Below are positions 42,196 to 47,093 of a stretch of DNA of 47,093 bases, one piece after another (position 1 is the first letter of the stretch; every line of letters starts with the position of its first letter). The position numbers and the translations under genes are program-made. The notes below the pieces were generated by a model. It searched no databases, was not told the DNA's origin, and was given only the letters and a program-made list of their open reading frames with translations. Source of the stretch: Symploca sp. SIO3C6 (GTDB taxonomy: Bacteria; Cyanobacteriota; Cyanobacteriia; Cyanobacteriales; Coleofasciculaceae); the NCBI GenBank assembly GCA_010692425.1, contig JAAHHJ010000043.1:1-47093 (forward strand). Direction: 5' to 3'.

Positions 42196-45100
42196 TTACT
42201 TATTAATACCGTCACAGAGATTTTTATCGCTTTCTGGGGCGCTGTGCTTGAGATAATCTTCCACCCAAGCACATGCATCCTCCATGAGTGGATCAAGAGT
42301 GAAATCCTCTAAATTCCACAGTTTGAGTGTTTTATCCCAACTAGCAGAAGCAATAGTCTTGCCGTCGGGGCTAAAGGCGACGCTGCTGACCAAGTTTTCA
42401 TGCCCGGTGAGGGTTTGTAGCAACTCCCCTTCTCGGTTCCAGAGTTTGACAGTATTATCCCAACTAGCAGAAGCAATAGTCTTGCCATCTCGGCTAAAGG
42501 CGACGCTGTTGACCACTTTTTCATGCCCTCTTAAGGTTTGTAGCAACTCCCCTTGGAGGTTCCAGAGTTTGACTGTTTTATCCCTACTTGCAGAAGCAAT
42601 GGTCTTGCCATCGAAGCTTATGGCGACGCTGTTAACCACTTTTTCATGCCCGATGGGGGTTTTGAGCAACTCCCCTTGGAGGTCCCAGAGTTTGACTTTT
42701 TTATCTCTACTTGCAGAAGCAATGGTCTTGCCGTCGGGACTAAAGGCGACGCTGTTGACCCCTTCTTCATGCCCGATGAAGGTTTGTAGCAACTGCCCTT
42801 GGAGGTTCCAGAGTTTGACAGTATTATCATCACTTGCAGAAGCAATGGTCTTGCCGTCGGGACTAAAGGCGACGCTGTTGACCCCTTCTTCATGCCCGAT
42901 GAAGGTTTGTAGCAACTGCCCTTGGAGGTTCCAGAGTTTGACAGTATTATCATCACTTGCAGAAGCAATGGTCTTGCCGTCGGGACTAAAGGCGACGCTG
43001 TTGACCCCTTCTTCATGCCCGATGAAGGTTTGTAGCAACTGCCCTTGGAGGTCCCAGAGTTTGACAGTATTATCATCACTTGCAGAAGCAATGGTCTTAC
43101 CATCGGGGCTAAAGGCGACGCTGTTGACCCCTTCTTCATGCCCGATGAAGGTTTGTAGCAACTGCCCTTGGAGGTTCCAGAGTTTGACAGTATTATCAAA
43201 ACTGGCAGAAGCAATGGTCTTGCCGTCGGGACTAAAGGCGACGCTTGTGACCCCTTCTTCATGCCCGATGAGGGTTTGTTGCAACTGCCCTTGGAGATCC
43301 CAGAGTTTGACTGTTTTATCCCCACTTGCAGAAGCAATGGTCTTGCCATCGGGGCTGAAGGCAACGCTGTTGACCACTTTTTCATGCCCTCTTAAGGTTT
43401 GTAGCAACTCCCCTTGGAGGTCCCAGAGTTTGACTGTTTTATCTCTACTTGCAGTGGCAATGGTCTTGCCATCGGGGCTAAAGGCGACGCTGTTGACCTT
43501 TTCTTTATCCCCGATGAGGGTTTTGAGAAATTTCCCTTGTCGGTCCCAGAATTTGAGTGTTTTATCGCTACTGGCAGTGGCAATGGTCTTGCCGTCGGGA
43601 CTAAAGGCGACGCTTGTGACCCCTTCTTTATGCCCGATGAGGGTTTTGAGCAACTTCCCTTGGAGGTCCCAGAGTTTGACTGTTTTATCCCAACTTGCAG
43701 TGGCAATGGTCTTGCCGTCGGGACTAAAGGCAACGCTTGTGACCCCTTCTTTATGCCCGATGAGGGTTTGTTGCAACTGCCCTTGGAGGTCCCAGAGTTT
43801 GACTGTTTTATCCCAACTTGCAGTGGCAATGGTCTTGTCGTCGGGACTAAAGGCGACGCTTGTGACCTTATCTTCATGCTCGATGAAGATTTGTAGCAAC
43901 TTCCCTTGGAGGTTCCAAAGTTTGACAGTATTATCCCTACTAGCAGAAGCAATGGTCTTGCCATCGAAGCTTATGGCGACGCTTGTGACCTTATCTTCAT
44001 GCTCAATTAACCGATTGCGATCTCTAAATCCTGTTCTATAAACTTTAGCCTGCAAAACGCTCAAAATTGGCTCTTTAAGTTCTGGTTTGACTGTATTCAC
44101 ATTGTTCTTCAGTAGCCCTCCTGCCCTAATGCTTTCAACTACAGCGTCCAACTCCTGATTAGACTTAGCCAGTACCAAAGAAAATCGATTCAAAGCACTG
44201 ATTTGACCTTCAGTGACTTTTTTGGCTTTTTCCCGCAGACTGAAAGCAAATATGCTAACGCCAACAGAAGCCACTAATAACATACTGACAGCAACAAGAC
44301 TTTTTTTCTGTTGTGCTAGTCTTGCTTGAGCTTCTTTGGTGCGTTCCTCCTGCAAACGCAACATTTCAGACTGTCGGCGTTTTTCTTCTTCTTGAGCTGC
44401 TTCAATTGCCTTTTGACTTACCTCAATAAACTCCTTCTGCAAGAGATTAGCCGCAGGTTGTTTCTGTTGTTGCTCAGTTTTGTGTAACCAGTTTTGAGCA
44501 ATTAAAAATTCACCGCCCCGTAACAGCAAATCAGCACTTTTACCTTTTTGCTCCCACTCCAATGCCCTCTGCAACCATTTAGTATGACTGTGGACGTGTG
44601 TTCTGTCTGTATCTATGGTTCTCACCAATTGATTAAAATTAGCATTAAAATCTCTGTTATGCTCATTAAAATCAATCCACTGCACTTTCGCTAATTGAGG
44701 ATGTAAATCAGCTGTGTTTACCTGCCGATGCAGCACCGTCACCAAGCGTTTATTTAAGCTAGCTGCATACTCTACTTCATCGGCGCAATAGGGCGAATTC
44801 ACAGAGCGAGGTGAGAGAATAAAGAGAAAGTTATTAGAGGCTTTAATACCTTGATAAATCTCCTGCTGAAAGTCACTACTCCCCAAGGCAATGCTTTCTT
44901 GGTCAAACCAAGTTGTCTTACCTTGAAGTTGTAATTCCTCATTGAGTTTTCTTGCCAAGTCCGAATCAGCACGGGAATAAGAAATAAACACATCCACCGA
45001 CTCTAAGGGCGGTTGCCGCAGACTTTGAGTAATAAATTCTTCCTGTAAGCTTGTGGGTGGATGCTGTCTCCTTTTCTTGGCTACCTTCAACCAAGTTTCA

Positions 45101-46308
45101 GCACTGCGCAGGTTATATCCTCGCAGCAGAATACAAGGATTCTCGTTCTGCCGCTTCCACTTCCAGGCTTTAGTTAACAGTATTTTATGCTCGCTGTAGT
45201 AAGCCTGTTCCTGATTTATAATCCTCAACAACTGACTTTCATTGAGTCGATAATCCTCTTCTTTTGCATTATCAGTGAGGTCAATATACTGTAACTCTCG
45301 CAACACCTCCGGAATCAACTTCGGTTCAGTTTCGTACACTAACACCGGAATAATCCGCTTGTTTAACGAGACAGCTAAATCCAATTCTTGCTGAGTGTAA
45401 CTTGAGTTAACTGAATTCGGCGAAAGTAGATAAACTAAATTATCAGTTTGTTCAATTCCTCGCTTAATCGCTTCAGAAAAATCTTCCCCGGTTTGAATAT
45501 CTGTCCTACTCGTCCAAACCGTAATACTTTCTCGCCTCAAACTATTACGAACCTTCTCCATTATCGCCCGATTCTCATCGGCATAAGAAATCAACACTTC
45601 AGTCATCAAGTTATTGGCATTCTTGATACTTTCAGTAATGTACTCGCAGTGCAAATCTGTAGGAACACAAGGTGTTTGTTCGTCTTTAAACCGTATCTTC
45701 AGCCAAGTTTGAGCCTGTTGTCTTTCTTCTCCAATTAGTAGATTGCTCGTTTGTTTTTTATTCCGTTCCCATTCTGTGGCTTTAACTAAAAAATGAGTAT
45801 GCTGTTCCACGTAATCGCGATGACAACCTAATAACTCAATTAAGTCAGAAAGTGACTGCTCAAAATTATCTATTTCCTCTCGAAAATACACCCAGTTGAT
45901 CTTGCTAATCGTCGGGTGCATATTCTTAAACACCGTATGTTTACCTTTGGCTTTGTACTCTTGCCAAGCTTCCTCTGTACCTTGAGGAAATCTCCCCTGC
46001 CAGGTTTCTTGATTAATTGCTTCTACATGTAATAAAGGAATGATTCGTTTTTTGAACTTAATTGCTAATTCAATTTCTTTGAGGCAGTAAGCAGAATTAA
46101 CCGAATGTGGTGCAATTATAAACACAAAGTTATGGGATTTTTCGATGCCGTCATCTATTTGATTCTGAAAATCCACTCCTAGAGGAATATCATTTTGGTC
46201 AAACCAGATTTTTAAGCCAGCTTCGAGTAAGCGACTATGAAGTTTTCTCGCAAAGGCTTTACTATCTGCTCTTCCGTAGGAGATAAAGGCATCAAATAAA
46301 TTTGGCAT
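42196..46308 (-). CDS. Triple-TIR, coiled-coil, WD40 propeller protein
   Basis: A 1370-residue protein. Three TIR domains (about 4-150, 235-350 and 437-560) each open with FISY- or LISY-like sequence and keep a Glu in the helix expected to carry the NADase Glu (Glu78, Glu308, Glu511). Each is followed by a similar helical segment (KAxEWE, LLxG, AQxWL, then EFI or EYI). A coiled coil (about 630-668), one membrane segment (about 669-690) and fourteen WD40 repeats of 41 residues (about 770-1345, enough for two seven-blade propellers) follow. TIR domains act as NAD-cleaving or assembly modules, and WD40 propellers sense or bind partners. A role in stress or phage-defence signalling is inference. 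ATG 46308; no operon partner. Confidence 0.88.
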   Translation of the reverse strand: MPNLFDAFISYGRADSKAFARKLHSRLLEAGLKIWFDQNDIPLGVDFQNQIDDGIEKSHNFVFIIAPHSVNSAYCLKEIELAIKFKKRIIPLLHVEAINQETWQGRFPQGTEEAWQEYKAKGKHTVFKNMHPTISKINWVYFREEIDNFEQSLSDLIELLGCHRDYVEQHTHFLVKATEWERNKKQTSNLLIGEERQQAQTWLKIRFKDEQTPCVPTDLHCEYITESIKNANNLMTEVLISYADENRAIMEKVRNSLRRESITVWTSRTDIQTGEDFSEAIKRGIEQTDNLVYLLSPNSVNSSYTQQELDLAVSLNKRIIPVLVYETEPKLIPEVLRELQYIDLTDNAKEEDYRLNESQLLRIINQEQAYYSEHKILLTKAWKWKRQNENPCILLRGYNLRSAETWLKVAKKRRQHPPTSLQEEFITQSLRQPPLESVDVFISYSRADSDLARKLNEELQLQGKTTWFDQESIALGSSDFQQEIYQGIKASNNFLFILSPRSVNSPYCADEVEYAASLNKRLVTVLHRQVNTADLHPQLAKVQWIDFNEHNRDFNANFNQLVRTIDTDRTHVHSHTKWLQRALEWEQKGKSADLLLRGGEFLIAQNWLHKTEQQQKQPAANLLQKEFIEVSQKAIEAAQEEEKRRQSEMLRLQEERTKEAQARLAQQKKSLVAVSMLLVASVGVSIFAFSLREKAKKVTEGQISALNRFSLVLAKSNQELDAVVESIRAGGLLKNNVNTVKPELKEPILSVLQAKVYRTGFRDRNRLIEHEDKVTSVAISFDGKTIASASRDNTVKLWNLQGKLLQIFIEHEDKVTSVAFSPDDKTIATASWDKTVKLWDLQGQLQQTLIGHKEGVTSVAFSPDGKTIATASWDKTVKLWDLQGKLLKTLIGHKEGVTSVAFSPDGKTIATASSDKTLKFWDRQGKFLKTLIGDKEKVNSVAFSPDGKTIATASRDKTVKLWDLQGELLQTLRGHEKVVNSVAFSPDGKTIASASGDKTVKLWDLQGQLQQTLIGHEEGVTSVAFSPDGKTIASASFDNTVKLWNLQGQLLQTFIGHEEGVNSVAFSPDGKTIASASDDNTVKLWDLQGQLLQTFIGHEEGVNSVAFSPDGKTIASASDDNTVKLWNLQGQLLQTFIGHEEGVNSVAFSPDGKTIASASDDNTVKLWNLQGQLLQTFIGHEEGVNSVAFSPDGKTIASASRDKKVKLWDLQGELLKTPIGHEKVVNSVAISFDGKTIASASRDKTVKLWNLQGELLQTLRGHEKVVNSVAFSRDGKTIASASWDNTVKLWNREGELLQTLTGHENLVSSVAFSPDGKTIASASWDKTLKLWNLEDFTLDPLMEDACAWVEDYLKHSAPESDKNLCDGINK
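42748..43116. repeat. Near-identical 123-bp tandem units inside the WD40 region
   Basis: The units at 42748-42870 and 42871-42993 appear identical base for base. The unit at 42994-43116 differs at only about four or five positions. Neighbouring WD40 units differ far more. This means recent tandem duplication or gene conversion of single propeller blades. Confidence 0.8.
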
Positions 46309-46781
46309 CAGTTCTTATATCCAGCATCCCTGACCAATTTTGTGCATTTTGCTGCACTGAGGTAGATTCAACTTCCTCAAGAAGTTGACTCCTAACTATT
46401 GCACTGTCACTTTTGTGTTACTCATAGAAGTAAGTTATTAAACTTTTAAGCCGTCCACTGGTGATCAACCTTGGTGTGGGCGGCTTTCAATTTACTCTCA
46501 TTATGCCAGTTCAGCAACAATACTGGAAGCCCTATCACCACAGCCGAGAATAACTTGTAGAGTAAAAAAAAGGCACAAGAGCGATCGCATATAGAGCAAA
46601 GTGCTTTCTGGTAAGGGTTAGAGAGATTGTTGGACGAAATGCTAGGAAATATCGGTGTTTTTCCAGTCGGTATAAACCTGGAGGAAAGAAAGTTACCCAC
46701 TCTCACTGGGGTAGTAAGCTAGTGTCCTAACAGCTGTGGCGACTGCTATATCCCTCTTTCAAGAAACACTTGCTGTAAGCC
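46309..46781. other. Upstream region of the TIR-WD40 gene, with dispersed repeat
   Basis: No gene is supported here. It holds an inverted repeat (AAGCCG at 46448, CGGCTT at about 46482), a HIP1-like GCGATCGC near 46581 and the second dispersed-repeat copy (46594-46648). The promoter of the TIR-WD40 gene should lie in its first 130 bases, but I see no convincing boxes. Confidence 0.4.
46594..46648. repeat. Dispersed repeat, copy 2
   Basis: Partner of the sequence at 39305-39359, in the same orientation, with a 27-base identical core at 46619-46645. The two copies lie 7.3 kb apart, on either side of the TIR-WD40 gene. Confidence 0.5.
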
Positions 46782-46966
46782 TTATGTAGCAAGTGTTGGA
46801 GAGGATGGGGCTAATTGTTGAACCACAGGTGTTGGAACCAGTTGAAAACCAAGATTACGTGCTTTCTTCTCTAGTTTGTTCAGTATCAACTCCTGATATT
46901 TCTTCTCATAGTAGTCCATGCCAGGATCACAATATTGCCCCTGAGTTGTCCACATGGGGTAGAACA
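46782..46966 (-). pseudogene. Transposase-like C-terminal fragment cut by IS630
   Basis: The frame reads MWTTQGQYCDPGMDYYEKKY, then LNKLEKKARNLGFQLVPTPV and stops at 46782. The DYYEKKY...LGFQLVP pattern resembles C-termini of some cyanobacterial transposases, but I cannot name the family. It begins exactly at the terminal repeat of the right IS630 copy, so the IS630 insertion removed or displaced the rest. The apparent longer frame continuing to the window edge is a chance read-through of the IS630 gene in another frame. Confidence 0.45.
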
Positions 46967-46995
46967 TATAGCGCTGCGCGCTGGTGTGTTTACAA
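46967..46995 (+). repeat. Terminal inverted repeat of right IS630 copy
   Basis: It begins TATAGCGCTGCGCGCTGG and pairs with the inverted sequence at 297-269 (26 of 29 positions). It overlaps the stop codon of the transposase reading in from the right edge. Confidence 0.7.
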
Positions 46996-47093
46996 ATACT
47001 GAAAGGCTGCATCCGCCGCTTTGTGGACATCAAAATTATACTTAGGCAACTCTTTTCTAATCGCTGTTTTGACTTTGTGCCACCAGTGTTCAA
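46990..47093 (-). CDS. IS630-family transposase, C-terminal end (runs off right edge)
   Basis: Read leftward from the window edge, the frame gives EHWWHKVKTAIRKELPKYNF, then DVHKAADAAFQYL and a TAA at 46992-46990. The first residue is probably the catalytic Glu of the DDE triad in the usual NPIExxW context. The gene lies in the same orientation as the N-terminal piece at 1-228 and shares its terminal repeat, so the two are copies of one IS type at opposite ends of the window. Confidence 0.65.
   Translation of the reverse strand, partial: EHWWHKVKTAIRKELPKYNFDVHKAADAAFQYL

Noticed and set aside
42284-44041. Long plus-strand open frame (585 codons) and other frames opposite the WD40 region
   Set aside because: They follow from the 123-bp repeats, which have a multiple-of-three period, so any stop-free frame repeats; the minus-strand WD40 reading is clearly the real one.
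46446-46706. 86-codon minus-strand ORF
   Set aside because: It covers the dispersed repeat and a HIP1 site and has no recognisable features.

Overview
The window comes from an IS-rich, probably filamentous cyanobacterium. This is inferred from frequent GCGATCGC (HIP1) octamers, AT-rich intergenic DNA, a TCTAAAA-type heptamer repeat, a TonB receptor with an N-terminal AMIN-like domain, and a TIR-WD40 protein typical of the phylum.

The core (2.9-37.2 kb) is a siderophore-type lipopeptide locus arranged around a divergent promoter region (10359-10987) that carries two Fur-box-like sites. Leftward lie a TonB-dependent outer-membrane receptor, a lipoprotein substrate-binding protein, a FecCD permease, a FecE-type ATPase and an MFS exporter: uptake plus export. 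Rightward lie the assembly-line genes. The first NRPS is FAAL-ACP-C-A-PCP-C-A. It is followed by PCP-E on a separate protein, a condensation-like domain fused to a SyrP-type Fe(II)/2-oxoglutarate hydroxylase, a methyltransferase, an AsnB-type amidotransferase, and a second NRPS, C-A-PCP-C-A-PCP-C-A-PCP-TE. Hand-read specificity codes give Thr, His-like, His-like, Thr and Lys-like. The predicted product is an N-acylated pentapeptide with one D residue and probably a beta-hydroxylated residue. The layout resembles the beta-hydroxyaspartate lipopeptide siderophores of cyanobacteria (cyanochelins), but no adenylation code here looks like Asp. Two condensation domains have lost the catalytic His.

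The flanks are genomic scrap built by mobile elements. At the left, an IS4-like element (549-2275) with a stop-interrupted transposase joins a fragment of a TIR-WD40-type gene to the C-terminal half of a type II thioesterase, probably a former part of the cluster. An IS200/IS605-like remnant sits inside the uptake operon (about 7411-7774). From 37.3 to 41.6 kb there are decayed transposases, repeated ends of what looks like a tyrosine-recombinase element with arrays of a 19-bp motif, a foreign-looking Vps62/DUF946-like gene, and an integrase remnant.

At 42.2-46.3 kb a 1370-residue protein carries three TIR domains, a coiled coil, one membrane segment and fourteen WD40 repeats. It is a candidate signalling or immune sensor.

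Both window edges enter an IS630-family transposase gene read in the same direction. The left edge has the N-terminus, the right edge has the C-terminus, and their terminal repeats match at 26 of 29 bases. The whole region is therefore bracketed by two direct copies of one IS.
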